Assembly (NCBI GenBank): GCA_027919835.1
Contig: JANVFP010000003.1
Coordinates: 1,674,001 to 1,738,000 of the forward strand
Source of the DNA: Lentinula raphanica
Lineage: Eukaryota; Basidiomycota; Agaricomycetes; Agaricales; Omphalotaceae
DNA: 64,000 nt
Reading direction: 5' to 3'
Shown here: in pieces, positions 20,988-32,702 of the stretch
How positions within the stretch are numbered: position 1 is the first letter of the stretch
Layout of the letters: each line of letters opens with the position of its first letter
Program-made: the position numbers and the translations under genes
The notes under the pieces: model-generated
Database searches by the model: none
What the model saw: only the letters and a program-made list of their open reading frames with translations
What the model was told of the DNA's origin: nothing

Positions 20988-21621
20988 GATATGAGCTGAA
21001 GCAGACGTTCGTCAGTGACTGGCAACTCTCGAGAGCAGATTGCTTGAGCCTCACCGAGTGTGGGGTTGATTTGGCGTGTAAGTTATTAGTAAAGAATGTG
21101 GTTTGGGATAAAGGTGTTTTTATAGTAATCCTAAATATATATCCTACTCTGGACGGCGGCAGACGAACGCCGTTTTGAGCAAATAGTACGGATCATGTCG
21201 AATTATTGATGACTAGACCCTCAGCAATTGCGACTCGTATGAACCTCGTAGGGAAGTTGGAACTGTTGGACGCGACGACTCGAACGTGAAGTCTTCGATT
21301 CAAGATCGATTCGTACCACCTTCACAGTCTGCCAGGAAGAATCTAGGCTGCTAGAACAGGAGTTCCAGAGTGTTGAATAGAGCCTTTGTGGCTGAATCTA
21401 GCCCCTAGGGCATGCTGGTAGCGGAAAATGAGCCTCTGGATGAAATCAGCATGAGATATACTCTGATATACTCTGATATACTCTGCAATACTGAGATATC
21501 AGGTCTCTGCGGTCGCTGTGTAATGGGTGCCCTGGATTCTTGTCAAGACGCGGGCTCTTGTAGCCCATGTGAGAGAGATGGAGGCGAATTAAAGAGGATA
21601 TATCTGCAAATCATCAACGAT
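20988..21621. other. Intergenic with short tandem repeat
   Basis: Promoter of the secreted-protein gene followed by unexplained sequence. Three exact copies of GATATACTCT lie at 21455-21484. A stretch near 21258-21310 has a T-arm-like ACGTTCGAGTCGT on the minus strand but no foldable tRNA. Confidence 0.4.
21117..21124 (-). promoter_or_regulatory. TATA box of the small secreted protein gene
   Basis: TATAAAAA on the minus strand, about 130 bases upstream of the ATG at 20987. A second AT-rich box (TATATATTTA) lies just upstream. Confidence 0.5.
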
Positions 21622-21636
21622 GATGGCAAGTTGCCT

Positions 21637-22008
21637 GCACTCAATGATGAGGAACATTGGGTGCGCCGCCCAAGTTCAGCAAGAGCCAAAGGCCACGGAG
21701 CGGATACGCCCGGAAAGGGAACTTGGTTTTGCCCTGGTACCCATCCTCACACAGAGACGGAGTGTGGTGTGCAAAGTAGAGACTCTCCTCAAAACTTTCA
21801 TAAGGCCCTGGCCGAACTCTACCCCCTCACATTAGACATAAAGAGATACATACTACAAGTCACCCATAGCTCAAACCACTTCACAGAACACTCCTAGATT
21901 ACCATACACCACAGGACGGAGCCCAAAGGGCTCCCCGCGCCTTAGTACTTAGTCTTACTTGCTAGCGGTTATCAAAAGAATTCAAAAAAAAAAAAAAAAA
22001 AAAAAAAA
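21637..22008 (+). mobile_element. Retroposed insert (5'-truncated LINE or SINE) with A25 tail
   Basis: A 372-bp sequence ends in 25 consecutive A (21984-22008) and is flanked by identical 15-bp copies of GATGGCAAGTTGCCT at 21622-21636 and 22009-22023. Poly(A) plus a variable-length duplication is the mark of LINE-type target-primed insertion. The insert has no recognised protein; near its 3' end a hairpin GGAGCCC-AAA-GGGCTCC precedes the tail. It could be a 5'-truncated non-LTR element, a SINE or a retrocopied transcript. Confidence 0.8.
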
Positions 22009-22126
22009 GATGGCAAGTTGCCTTTGGGACGGAAACAAGCGCCCGTGAATGGAGAAGCGCCCTGAAGCGCCGGTACAATGTTCATGATGTCAACTGTATT
22101 CCGAGTCCAACTTGATTGTGTTCCTC

Positions 22127-25100
22127 ATGTTCCGGCGAGCTGCTGGAACCTTTCCTCTCCGACAAACCAGTCGATCTGCCTCAAGACTCTGGAACTTCTC
22201 TTCACAAACATCAGAGGTAGATGTAAGCTCACGAAATCATTAATATTCGAGGTATCCTCTCACTATTATCAAAGGTTCCGATTCCAGAACGAGAAGGGCG
22301 CGTCTTCGTTGATTCAATCTTTCCTATATTGCTCGGCAAATTTGAGTGAGTTGTCTTGACTTACCGTCGCTGCTCATAATGACCTCCCTGTATCACTTTA
22401 GCTTCCGTCGATACTTTGTAGAGCCTCGCAAAAACATACTACTAACAAATCTCAAGGAGAGATTCAACAACGTCAATACACACGACCTCCGCATTCTTTC
22501 CGTAGACCCACACTTCAAGGACGGAGGGGCATTCATTCACTTCAAATACAAAACACGGGAGGAGGAAGAGCAAGCCTTGAAGAATATCGAGGAAAGCTTG
22601 AAGAAAGAAGCTAGAAATCATGGAGGAATCACAACTTGGATGGGTTCACGCACTCCAAACGTGTGGCTAGTCAAAGGATCGCCCTGGACCGAAGTACGTC
22701 ACTTTGGCTTTCTTATTGCCAATGATTCATAGGCTGTGGATAGGATATCATAGGCCGTTCGGCGTCTGGGATGCTCAAAGTATCATTTGAGGGCCCCGAC
22801 ATTCCAGAAGAGACCTTGTATCGAATCTTCCGTGTATACACCATTCCTTCATACATTTATAGTAGACTGTTGACACACAGATATTTAGCCTTACGGGCGC
22901 ATCGAAGACATCACACTTCCTACCCCTGTCCCTGCCGGCACACAGCGATTCTCAATGATACATTATAATCGCATCCATTCAGCAACTGTGGCACGGAACG
23001 TGATCTATGGCTTGGAAGTTCCCACTTCTGGAGGGCGCACGCGGCTTCGCATATCCTACACCTCTCCTATCGAAGCACATGTCATCCGGGATTGGATAAC
23101 GAATCATCCCAGAATATTCCTCCCTGTTTTGTTCTTTTTGATTGGGACACTGACATACACGGCAAGTAGATCTTTCTGAATTTCCTGTTGCGAGTCGGTA
23201 AGCTAATAGCACATAGATATTCGACCCGATTCGCACTCTTATGGTAGAAGCAAAGCTACTAGACTGGTTCGACCTCAAACGTATGAAGCCCTTGTTCCCT
23301 CATGTGGTTGCTCCTTATCAGTGCTTCACAGAGTTCAGGTTTTATAAATGGCTTCGAGCGAACACTTTGGAGAGACTTTACACGAAAACTGATTCCGTCC
23401 CAGTCGATAAGCAGATTTGGAAAGAAAGAGAAGATGCCCAAAGGGGTATATACGCATACCTCTCAGATTTACCTTCCACAGTCACCTTCGTACATGGGCC
23501 TCAGGGTAGCGGTAAGAGCACATTGATAGCGTCTGCTCTGAAATCCGCAGAAAGGTGAGTTGGCACTCAAACAACCATGAGGAACCGGTTTCCCGATATC
23601 TCTTACAGGAAATCGCTTATCATCGATTGTCGTGAGCTGTCCAAAGCTTCTTCCGATGCGCAACTAGTGGCAGGCCTCGCAAAACAAACTGGTTATTGGC
23701 CGATATTCTCATTCTTGAACAGCATGAACAACCTCATTGATTTGGCTAGCGTCGGTTTGATTGGTCAGAAAGGTATTTGAACATTTCTTCATGATGAGTA
23801 AAGGTTTCGCATATCTAATCAGCGTTCAGCTGGTCTAAGTCGCTCGGTTGATGAACAGCTACAACAAATTTTGGACACTGTAGCTCTTGCTCTCAAAACT
23901 GTCAGCGAAAAGCAGCATAAGCAGATCACGAAGAAGATTCAAGCGAAGGGGCAGGGGAAGCCTGCGGATAGTTCCAACATAGCCAAAGGGTCGGATAATG
24001 AAAAAGCCAACGCGTCCGAAGTAAACCAAAAGCAAGATGACCAGTCATCTTCAGTAGATGCTGGCAAGAAGAAAGAAAACGACGTTGCGGATATTCAGGC
24101 TGTCGAAGCCTTACCCATCGTCGTTATTCGCAATTTTGCTGGAAAGGCTGTTCGAGAGGACCTCCTCAATTCTCTTGCCCAATGGGCCGCCAAATTAGCT
24201 GAAAATCAGGTAATGTCAGATGCTGCATATCATACTAACCCCAAGCACTTATCCTTGGGAAACAGATCGCCCATGTCATCGTTGTGAGCGATAATCGGGA
24301 GAATTCGAAGAAAGTGGCGAAAGGTATCTGGTACTGTGTTGAAGACCGAACATTGCCTCACCTCGCTTTGGCCAGCCTTACAATCCAAACCGCTTAATTT
24401 TGTAGCATTATACGACGCAGACGAAGCCAGCGCACTAGCATTTGTGCAAGAGAAGTTACGGGAAGCCGATGACAACGTCAAACTTACCAGTGAAGACAGG
24501 ACTTATGTCAAACGGCTAGGTGGGAGATCAGTAGACCTGGAAAGTGTAAGGATTCTTTCCCATTTGTGTCGACGAGTTTGCTCATTAAATGCCTTTCACA
24601 TGCAGCTTGTGAATAAAGTGCGAACTGGTATGGGTGTCAAAGAAGCTGTGGAAGATATCATCAGTCGTGGTATCGGAGAGCTAAGGAAAAATGCATTCGG
24701 AGATGATGCTGAAGATGCGAAGAATCTCCCTTGGACACGAGGCCAGGCTTGGACATTGCTTAACCTCTTGTCTAAGAAAGCAGAGGTGGATGATTTTTCC
24801 TGCCTTGTTAGTTATCTTGTTCATGATTGCACAGGTCCCTTACCACCAAGTACTATTGGATTATCCATTCAAGGGCGATGAGAGTCCGCTACGATCTATG
24901 GAGCACGCTGAATTGATCTCAATTGCAACACGCGATGGTATGTCTCGGACGAACAACTCGGAGTGACATGCTCTTTAACTTGAATTCTTGAAAGGTCGAC
25001 CTACTGTCATACGACCAGGAAAGCCTGTCTATCGATGGGTTTTCGAATGTCTAGTGAATGGTAAAGATTTTTGGTCGTCTCTCCTAATCATCATTGACAC

Positions 25101-25385
25101 ATTGAATAAATTCCAGACCCTATCTTCCGAGCAACTCAAGAAATCGAGTTCAACAATCAGCTTGTGTCCATTGCAGAGACAACAATCCGGTCGTGCGAGG
25201 AAGAGCTTCTCAAGCTGGCTGAAATCAAACACGTCAATGGGTCTTCTATCTGGTTCGGTGAAGATTCGGCGTCGCGGAGGTCTCAATATCTTCTGAAGAA
25301 GATGATGGAGTCAGAGAGAAAGTTGGAAGGTCTGGAGAGGAAGAACGTAGAGTTGAAGAAGACTCTATCTAAGTTATTATCATGA
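22127..25385 (+). CDS. YME2: Mitochondrial escape protein 2 (Yme2/RNA12)
   Basis: Fourteen exons beginning at 22127 (22127-22216, 22275-22345, 22402-22693, 22744-22833, 22889-23161, 23217-23554 and on to 25117-25385) give 847 residues. Yme2 is an inner-membrane AAA-like protein influencing mtDNA maintenance and OXPHOS assembly. Visible parts are a basic presequence (MFRRAAGTFPLRQTSRSASR), the FRRYFVEPRKN block, an RNA-recognition region (KVSFEGPDIPEETLYRIFRP and YGRIEDI), a membrane segment IFLPVLFFLIGTL, the LLDWFDLKR motif, a Walker A loop GPQGSGKST and a C-terminal coiled coil. The intron at 23162-23216 uses a GC donor. The loop after VALALKTVSEKQ is Lys/Gln/Ser-rich. The start was chosen because only this ATG gives a mitochondrial presequence in the spliced frame. 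Confidence 0.92.
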
Positions 25386-25580
25386 AACCTCTGGCTGTAT
25401 TTTTTCAAAGTAGATGTTGTATCATATACTACAAGGTGCAATACTATAAAACAATGCACTTCTGCATTGACAGGCATTGACCTTGGCAAGTTGGAACGAA
25501 AACTAAAATCTTTCTGAAGAGGGCGGAATTCAGTCAGGTGACGTCCTATAACTCAGATCGCGTCCATCATCATCATCATC

Positions 25581-27462
25581 ATGCCTCGAGAGATTGTAAC
25601 GGTCCAGTTAGGACAATGTGGCAATCAAAGTATGCTTGGCGACCTTTGCTGCTATATCTTCTCAACGATCTCTAGTGGGCTCGGTTTATTGGCAACGGCT
25701 TTGCGCTGAACATGGTATCAGCAAAGAAGGCATCCTCGAAGAATGGGCTACCGAGCCAGGCGACCGAAAGGACGCGTTCTTTTACCAGGCAGATGATGAA
25801 CATTATATACCCAGAGCAATCCTAGTCGATCTCGAACCTCGTGTAAGCTCTGGTGCATTGATCTTTCGTGTATTTTTAGTTCATTCGAGGCAGGTTATCA
25901 ACAATATTCTGACCTCACCTCACGCAAACCTTTACAATCCGGAGAACATCTTTGTATCAAAAGATGGTGGAGGAGCTGGAAACAACTGGGCACAGGGATA
26001 TGCAGCAGGGGAAAGGATTTACGAAGAGATCATGGAGATGATTGATCGAGAGGCAGAAGGTAGTGACTCGCTGGAGGTACGCGTTTTTCCTCTTCCTACT
26101 TAAACCTATGCTTATACACTGCAAGGGCTTCATGCTCGCACATTCAATCGCAGGTGGAACGGGATCGGGACTTGGCTCATTCGTTCTGGAACGGTTAAAC
26201 GATAGGTTTCCAAAGAAACTGATCCAAACATATAGTGTTTTCCCCAATGCACAAGAAGGAGACGTCGTTGTCCAACCCTACAATTCTCTGCTCACACTGA
26301 AACGTCTAGTGAACCATGCGGATTCTGTCGTGGTGCTGGATAACGGGGCTTTGGCACGGATATCCTCCGAACGGCTCCATGTCCAGACACCTACCTTTGA
26401 CCAGACAAATCAGTTGGTAAGGAACCGTGCATGTTTGATTTGAGAAGCGACCTTTCGAACGTTCATGTCTCCGTTAAAGGTAGCAACAGTCATGGCGGCT
26501 AGTACTCAGACCCTTCGATACCCGGGATACATGAACAACGATCTGGTTGGCATAATCGCTTCACTCATCCCGACGCCTCGATGTCATTTCCTCATGACAT
26601 CCTATACACCTTTCACCAGTGATCAAATTGACAAAGTGAGTACCTGTATTTTCGAGTTGAGTTTCGGATTAAGACCCACATGATTGTACTCTTGACAGGC
26701 GAAACCCATCAGGCGAACGACAGTACTCGACGTGATGCGCCGTCTGTTACAGCCCAAAAACCGTATGGTGTCTACGACACCAAGTAAAACTGCCTGCTAC
26801 ATATCTATCCTCAACATCATTCAAGGGGACGTCGATCCTACGGATGCAAGTCTCTCAACACTTCTGCTAAAGCTTCACCTTTTTCTGATCTCAACAATGT
26901 CCTTAGGTCCACCAATCTCTCCTCAGGATACGTGAAAGACAGTTGGCCAACTTCATACCCTGGGGACCAACATCACCGCAAGTGGCGATCACGAAACGGT
27001 CACCCTATGTCGCGACGAACCATCGTGTCAGTGGCTTGATGCTTGCGAACCACACCAGTATAGCCTCTGTGGGTCTTTGGGGCTTCTTCAAGCTGAGGCT
27101 TAGTGATATGCTGATGTTTTTGGTGTGCCCGGTAGCTGTTCAAACGAATGTTGGATCAATTTGACAAGTTGAAGAGGCGAAATGCATTCCTGGAACAGTA
27201 TAAGAAGGAGAAGATGTTTGAGAATGGGTTGGAAGAGTTCGATGATGCTAGGTGAGAAACTGTCTGCTGCGATATATCCCACATGTGTATATTGTGACTA
27301 ATATGGTTTGCAGAGCAACTTGTGAAGAGCTGTTGAACGAATACAAGGCTTGCGAGAGTCCAGACTATATATCATATGTGAGATCTCCATAATTTGGCGA
27401 GGGGATGTGCTTTCTGATAAAGACTGTTCTTGCTGCAGGGTTCCCCGGACAATGAGCAATAG
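25581..27462 (+). CDS. TUB4: Gamma-tubulin
   Basis: Ten exons (25581-25629, 25676-25842, 25894-26076, 26126-26416, 26480-26635, 26699-26845, 26907-27068, 27136-27251, 27314-27377, 27439-27462) encode 452 residues, the normal length. Gamma-tubulin nucleates microtubules at spindle pole bodies. Signatures are [16 protein letters not shown], the GTP loop [45 protein letters not shown] and [20 protein letters not shown]. The intron at 26846-26906 has a GC donor (GGAT|gcaagt) and is required to join DVDPTD to [16 protein letters not shown]. The start codon follows a run of CAT triplets. The last exon carries only seven codons plus stop. Confidence 0.97.
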
Positions 27463-27947
27463 CAGGTTAGCGGCCTGTCCTAAGCTGTCCTGTATTTCGT
27501 ACTCAACGACAGTGAAAAGCCTCATTATCACCAACGCTTGTCTCGCTGGTAATTGCTCCTTGCAATCACCCGAGAGTGGCTAGCTGGTTCAGTCTTCCTT
27601 GTTTTCCGTCAGTGTATCACTGTAACATATATGTAACCAATCTCCGCCATGTATTCATCGTGCATACTTATTCCTTTTGCCTTCAGAGCCACTCCTCTGA
27701 CCTGTTTCTGTCGGTCAAATCCGACGACATAGACTGGAATGCTCATCAGCGGCAAGCACCCTCATCGACTGATTGCATTGGCAGACACCAATTCACCGTT
27801 CGATGCAGATGGAAGGTTCTCGAAACAAACAAGAAGCCATATCAGGCATGAACAGGTTCATAACATCCACAGGAGATATCAACAACATCTAATACAACAG
27901 CATCGTACGACAGAGAAGGCATGCAGGGGGAGGAGAGAAAGAGTCAC
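27463..27947. other. Intergenic between convergent gamma-tubulin and MBF1
   Basis: 485 bp of 3' flanking sequence for both genes; no additional gene or structured RNA is visible. Confidence 0.45.
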
Positions 27948-28690
27948 TCATGACTTCTTCGGTCCTCCCAGTTTGTCCCCAATATTGCTGCCTGATGATG
28001 GACTTAGGGTGACGAACTCCGACACGATGATGGATGACACGTACCACGTAATTTAACACCAAGGGCGCGCTCGAGTTTACCGAGAATCTGAGGACTTGGG
28101 ATAGCTTTGCCTGATTCGTAATCCTGCATCACAGAGGGCTTCTCATTGACCTTCTGCGCTAGGTCTCTCTGAGTCAGCTTGAGCTCTGCACGGGCGGTGG
28201 CCATTGCCTAGATGTTCAGAAGGATTCTCGTAAGCGAACTGAGGTAGAAACAACAAAGGAAAGGGAAACAACGCACACGACCGACAGAAGGCGCGACTTT
28301 GGTCGGTGGGGCGACTTCATTCTCCCGATCGAGCTTGGCAATCTTTTGGTGGTCTGTTCCTGTGGGGATATGTAAGAACTACACTCCGCATAAACGAGAA
28401 AGAGGGACGTACCCTGGTGGGCTTTGTTCAAGCCGTTAGTTGTCTTCTTGTCTGTCGCTACGACAGCTCCTGTTCTCCGAGCCTGGAATGAGTGTTTTTG
28501 GTGAGCGGTCTTCTCTTATCGCATCGTAGGGCAGAAAAGGATACATACAGCTATAGAAGATCGTTAGAGACGTCTGCCAGAACAACGAAAATTGCATCCC
28601 TCACGCACCATTGATTTCCGAATCCTTCTTGGTCACTTTTGGAGTCTGTCTCTTGGAGCCGATAACAACTTGTGCGTCCCACTCGCTCAT
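27948..28690 (-). CDS. MBF1: Multiprotein-bridging factor 1
   Basis: The best model has six coding exons (28609-28690, 28549-28550, 28413-28482, 28277-28359, 28045-28207, 27948-27991), 147 residues. MBF1 bridges gene-specific activators and TBP, and also acts in ribosome-collision responses. The N-terminal part reads [14 protein letters not shown], then [19 protein letters not shown] and PTKVAPSVG; the C-terminal HTH_3 domain reads [20 protein letters not shown] and [20 protein letters not shown]. The frame works only if a 2-nt exon (CT, 28549-28550) is included, yielding the conserved INAARRTGAV. Both flanking introns have good GT/AG ends and the upstream one has a CTAAC branch site. A TATA box (TATAAATT) lies 115 bases upstream. 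Confidence 0.92.
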
Positions 28691-28804
28691 GAGGGTTGAT
28701 ATATGTGTTATGTGTATGACAAGAAAAAAGGTCTTCTAAGGAGTCTATGGGAAGGAGAGAGAGTTTGTGGTGGTGGTGGTATTAGTGTAAGACGTGTACG
28801 GATC

Positions 28805-28812
28805 AATTTATA
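28805..28812 (-). promoter_or_regulatory. TATA box of MBF1
   Basis: TATAAATT on the minus strand, 115-122 bases upstream of the MBF1 ATG; consistent with a highly expressed housekeeping gene with a UTR of roughly 85 bases. Confidence 0.5.
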
Positions 28813-29781
28813 GACTTGAATTGCGTGGCTGACTCATGTCCGGAAGCGATGTTCGATGACATTCCAGTGCTCACAGCGTGAACGATTGAGGAGGATCAGG
28901 ATTATCTATAGCATAGGCTAGCACAGGCGATACATAAGAGTAGAGAGAACTGCTTCTCTCCCGGCTGATTCCTTGGAAAGGAATCTACTGATCACAGAAA
29001 GTTTTATGTTGGAACATTGAAACGTCGAAGAGAAACGCTTGAACGTTCAACGGACGTGCCAACGACAAAAAGCGGGAAATTTGAAGAGAAATCAAGTGTG
29101 CATTTGCTGCAAATGTCGACGTATGTCACTTGTGAGGAAACAGCTTGAAGTTACAGTGCTGTTTTTGGGAATGAACATTGACATGTTTATTTTGTACCAA
29201 GGGACTATTTTCGTGAAGGCTGGCTTTATTTTTGTTCCTACCGCCCGAAAATGGCTGCGGTTGCGAAGCGTTGAATGGTAACCACTGATGAATCTGTTTT
29301 TTTGTTGCTTTCCAGCTCAATCTAGACCAGGAGAAAGAGGGATAAATCACACGTGGAATGATAACAACCGCTCAATAACTTGTTTGATCACCACCATCAT
29401 TCACTCATTCAATTGAGGCTGCGTTTCTGTTGGCAAGTTCCATCTCTTCTCTTTCCCTCTCTCTTCGACCTTCAAAGGCTCTCGGGCTGACCCATCACTT
29501 CTTTTCTCCACTTTGCATTTGCAGGCTTCGCAAATTGTGCAAGGCGTTGAGCGTCATTCTTTTCACTCTTTAACTTCTTCAACTTCAACTCTCTCGTACA
29601 AATTTGCCCGGTGCTACAGCCACCTCTGTATCTTCAGCGCATCTCTGGGAGTGCCCTTTTTGTCGTTTCAATTAACAGTCAACCCCTTCAGAGCAATACA
29701 ACTTTCGGTGAGTGGTTTCTAGTAGCAAGTGAGGTCCTATGCTAATCTACAGCCTAGATTTAATCCTTCATAGTAGTCGCA
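28813..29781. other. Divergent intergenic region MBF1 / tetraspanin
   Basis: Nearly 1 kb with no gene. The last 350 bp are pyrimidine-rich (CTTCTCTTTCCCTCTCTCTT near 29447), the usual form of a TATA-less basidiomycete core promoter, and probably include the tetraspanin 5' UTR and possibly a 5' UTR intron ending TAG near 29759. Confidence 0.45.
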
Positions 29782-30745
29782 ATGGTTTCTAGGAAGTTGA
29801 TGGGCTTCTGGGCCCTATTCGATGTCTGTCTGCTTGCGGCCGGAGTCATATCGATTGTCTTCTCCGTCGTCTACCGTAAACAGGATATTCTCCTCAACTT
29901 GACCATCTCCAAGGGAGATCTGCTTGGTGCGTGTCTTTGCTGTTATCCAGGTTCAGTCTGATATGTATACACACGCACATATCCAGCTGCTTTGATTATG
30001 GGTATCATGCTGGTCGCAACATTCGTCTTCTCTATCGGTGCTATCGTCCAAAAGAACCACGTCACGATGGGTCTGGTCATCCTAAACTATATACTGGTCG
30101 CGGATGCGATCGTCGTACTTGTCATTGGAACAATCGTCTGGTTTTTCTCTCTCCAGCAACGGAACAACTTTCACAAGTTATACGTCGAACTTCCTGCCTC
30201 CAGTCGTGTCTTCATTCAGGATAAGGTATGAGAAACCGAGCTCCGGAGTTTTCGTCGCCTCATAATATCCACACAGTTCAGTTGCTGCGGTTATTTCAAT
30301 GGTTCTGATGCCGTCGAACCTTCAACGTTCTGCACGCCGTCCCAGATCGCATTCACGAATGCTCTTGACTCCTCCGATGTGAATAATGCCAACAGTTTCT
30401 GTGTCACGAAGGTTACCGCTTTCACTGATTACACCCTCAATCAAATGTTCTCGTGCGTAGTGTTCCTATGATGTTGTCAAAGCAATATCTAACTCTCATT
30501 ACAGGAGTGTATGATTCCTCCATTCCTTTCAGCATCGATGTATGATTTATCTTGCGACTTTTAGACTTACGGGTTCATGCCGATCGTTCTTGGTCTTCTA
30601 CTGTTTACTCTTTGTGTGATCAACAAGGTAAAACGCATTCCTCCTTCGATATGCGTCTGCTTTTCCTGATCACACCAAACAGAGGAAAGAAGACGAACGG
30701 TTCAAGAAGATTGACGCAAAACGCGGTGGCAGAGGCTTCGTCTAA
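29782..30745 (+). CDS. Tetraspanin-like four-pass membrane protein
   Basis: Six coding exons (29782-29926, 29987-30225, 30277-30452, 30505-30508, 30565-30627, 30683-30745) encode 229 residues. Four hydrophobic segments are evident: GFWALFDVCLLAAGVISIVF, AALIMGIMLVATFVFSIGAI, VILNYILVADAIVVLVIGTI and FMPIVLGLLLFTLCV. The large extracellular loop between TM3 and TM4 carries the tetraspanin CCG motif (FSCCGYFNGSD) and two further cysteines (STFCTPS, NSFCVTK). The cytoplasmic tail KRKEDERFKKIDAKRGGRGF matches fungal tetraspanins. Reading frame requires a 4-nt exon (GAGT). These proteins organise membrane domains; in fungi they relate to polarised growth and appressoria. Confidence 0.88.
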
Positions 30746-31188
30746 GGGTGCCTCCCAATCGCATCGGCACTATAGACGGGACATGTTTACATCGGACTCT
30801 TGATACCACTATCATAATCCAACGATCATAGTGGTCCTAGACGAGTTCATTCACTCATCAAAGTCTTTCTTATTCATTTATCATATGCATTGCGTCCTGG
30901 TTATCTCCTTTTTTACCCCTTCCTGGTCTGAAAGTTCCTTGTATTGGCACTCGTTAATTGATACGACGTACATTTCTATCCTTTTCATTTATATCTGCTT
31001 CATAAAGTACCCTTGCTCAACTGTCGACCTTTTGCGCTCTGCTGTATTGCATAGTCACGCCGCTGGGGTGAATAACAAGTTTGGGCCAGCCCTCATGATT
31101 ACTTTCTTGGTGCGCGGTTTGAAGTGAAGTGAAAAGGAAAATTGCGTTTCCCAAAAAGGAAAACACCAATGGTTACCTCCGAACTCCC
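30746..31188. other. Intergenic between tetraspanin and BMT2
   Basis: 440 bp of 3' flank and promoter; T-rich in the first half. No gene is seen. Confidence 0.45.
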
Positions 31189-32339
31189 ATGCCCAAAGCT
31201 CGAAAACGCAAAACTCCCATAACACTCACAGATCCCACGACGACGACGACCATCCACGCCACGAGCAACAGCAGCAGCAAACCCAAATCAAGCCGTACCG
31301 TCATTCGACGATTCCATGTCCTCCTCAAACTCCAAACTCAGTTGCAGAAAGCAGCCGTCCATGATCCGTTGAAGAAGACTGAATTGCTCAATGTCGAAAG
31401 AGAGATTGAGGATCTTGGTGGGTTAAAAGCGTATCAGAGGATGTCTGTGATTGGACAGGGGAGTGATAGAGGAGGAGGAAGTGAGAAGGTGTTGGTGGGA
31501 TGGTTGAGGGATATGGAGTTGCATAAACTTCGAGAAGAGAAGAAACTTCGGTGAGTAAAGCAAGATTCAAGTCTTCTTCTCCGTCCTTCTGAAGGCGCGA
31601 AGAATCACCAAGCTGATTCGTTCGTGTTCCGTGAAATAAGATTACTCGAAGTAGGCGCTTTGAAACCAGACAACTACGCGAGCTGCTCGTCTTGGATCGA
31701 AAACACCCCGATGGATTTGAACTCTCGACATCCCGCTATCATCGAACAAGACTTTCTCTTGCTCGATCAGGAATCGAATCGAGAGAAATGGGATGTGATA
31801 AGCCTTAGTCTCGTACTCAATTTTGTTCCTGAGCCTTTGGATCGAGGTGAGCTTTTCTCAAAGCGACAATGGGTGTCATAATTGACCTAGTTGGTGATTT
31901 GACTGGTGTGTAGGACGCATGCTTGGTCTCGCGTATGATTTCTTGGTGGACGGTGGCCATTTATTCGTCGCGGTGAGATACAGACATACATTGTCGTCGT
32001 AGATTCTTCGTTAACTTGAACGTACCCTCATCTCTTCCGATGCTTTCTACATAGCTTCCTCTACCGTGTCTCTCCAACTCTCGCTATCTCGACTTCGAAC
32101 ACTTTACCGGGCTTATTGAATCTTTGGGATTCACACAGCTCCAATGTCACTGGCGAGAAGGTGGCAAGATGGTATACTACCTCTTTCGAAAAGAAATTCG
32201 AGATGTCGGTGCAGATCCAGGTTCTTCTCAGACTAGAGGAGCGAATTCGAACGTTATCCCGGAAAGGTTCACAAAGAAGACGGTACTTCGACAGGGCAAT
32301 CGGAATAATTTTTCTATCGTGCTGTGTAATTCCCGATAA
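31189..32339 (+). CDS. BMT2: 25S rRNA adenine-N1 methyltransferase
   Basis: Four exons (31189-31550, 31641-31846, 31914-31972, 32055-32339) encode 303 residues. Bmt2 methylates an adenine of large-subunit rRNA in the nucleolus. The N-terminus MPKARKRKTPITLTDP is typical. The Rossmann methyltransferase region reads LLEVGALKPDNYAS, MDLNSRHPAIIEQDFL and WDVISLSLVLNFVPEPLDR, then GRMLGLAYDFLVDGGHLFVALPLPCLSNSRY as in the family, with SLGF and HWREGGKMVYYLF near the end. The start is the first ATG in the coding frame; the upstream ATG at 31169 is in another frame. Basic N-terminal residues fit nucleolar location. Confidence 0.92.
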
Positions 32340-32702
32340 CAGATATTCTCATGTTCGAAGCAAACCAAGACGCTTATGTCTGTGTGAAAATCTAGGCTTG
32401 GCGGGGCCCTTCGATTCAAGGCAGATGGACCGGCGACGGTGGAACACATTCAGCGTTATTCACCCTAAGGCGATGTAGCGTCTACAATTCTCATGTTGAA
32501 TTGGACAGTGGGACGACTCAATTATATGTAGTAGCTGCACTCAAGATTGAGCAGAAGTAATTCCTGATCCCTAGTCTCCTTTGGTAGCTGTGTATTTGTG
32601 CTCCCGTCTATAGTGTGCGTATAACACTACACGATATTCGACATATTCTTCTTTCATGATCTTCACAGGCTACTTCTCCGTTCGTATAGGATGTTATCCT
32701 AG
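32340..32702. other. Intergenic between convergent BMT2 and 5'-nucleotidase
   Basis: 363 bp containing both 3' ends. Nothing else is recognised. Confidence 0.45.

Noticed and set aside
21258..21310. tRNA-like segment on the minus strand
   Set aside because: Only the T-arm-like ACGTTCGAGTCGT is convincing; anticodon and acceptor stems fail to pair.
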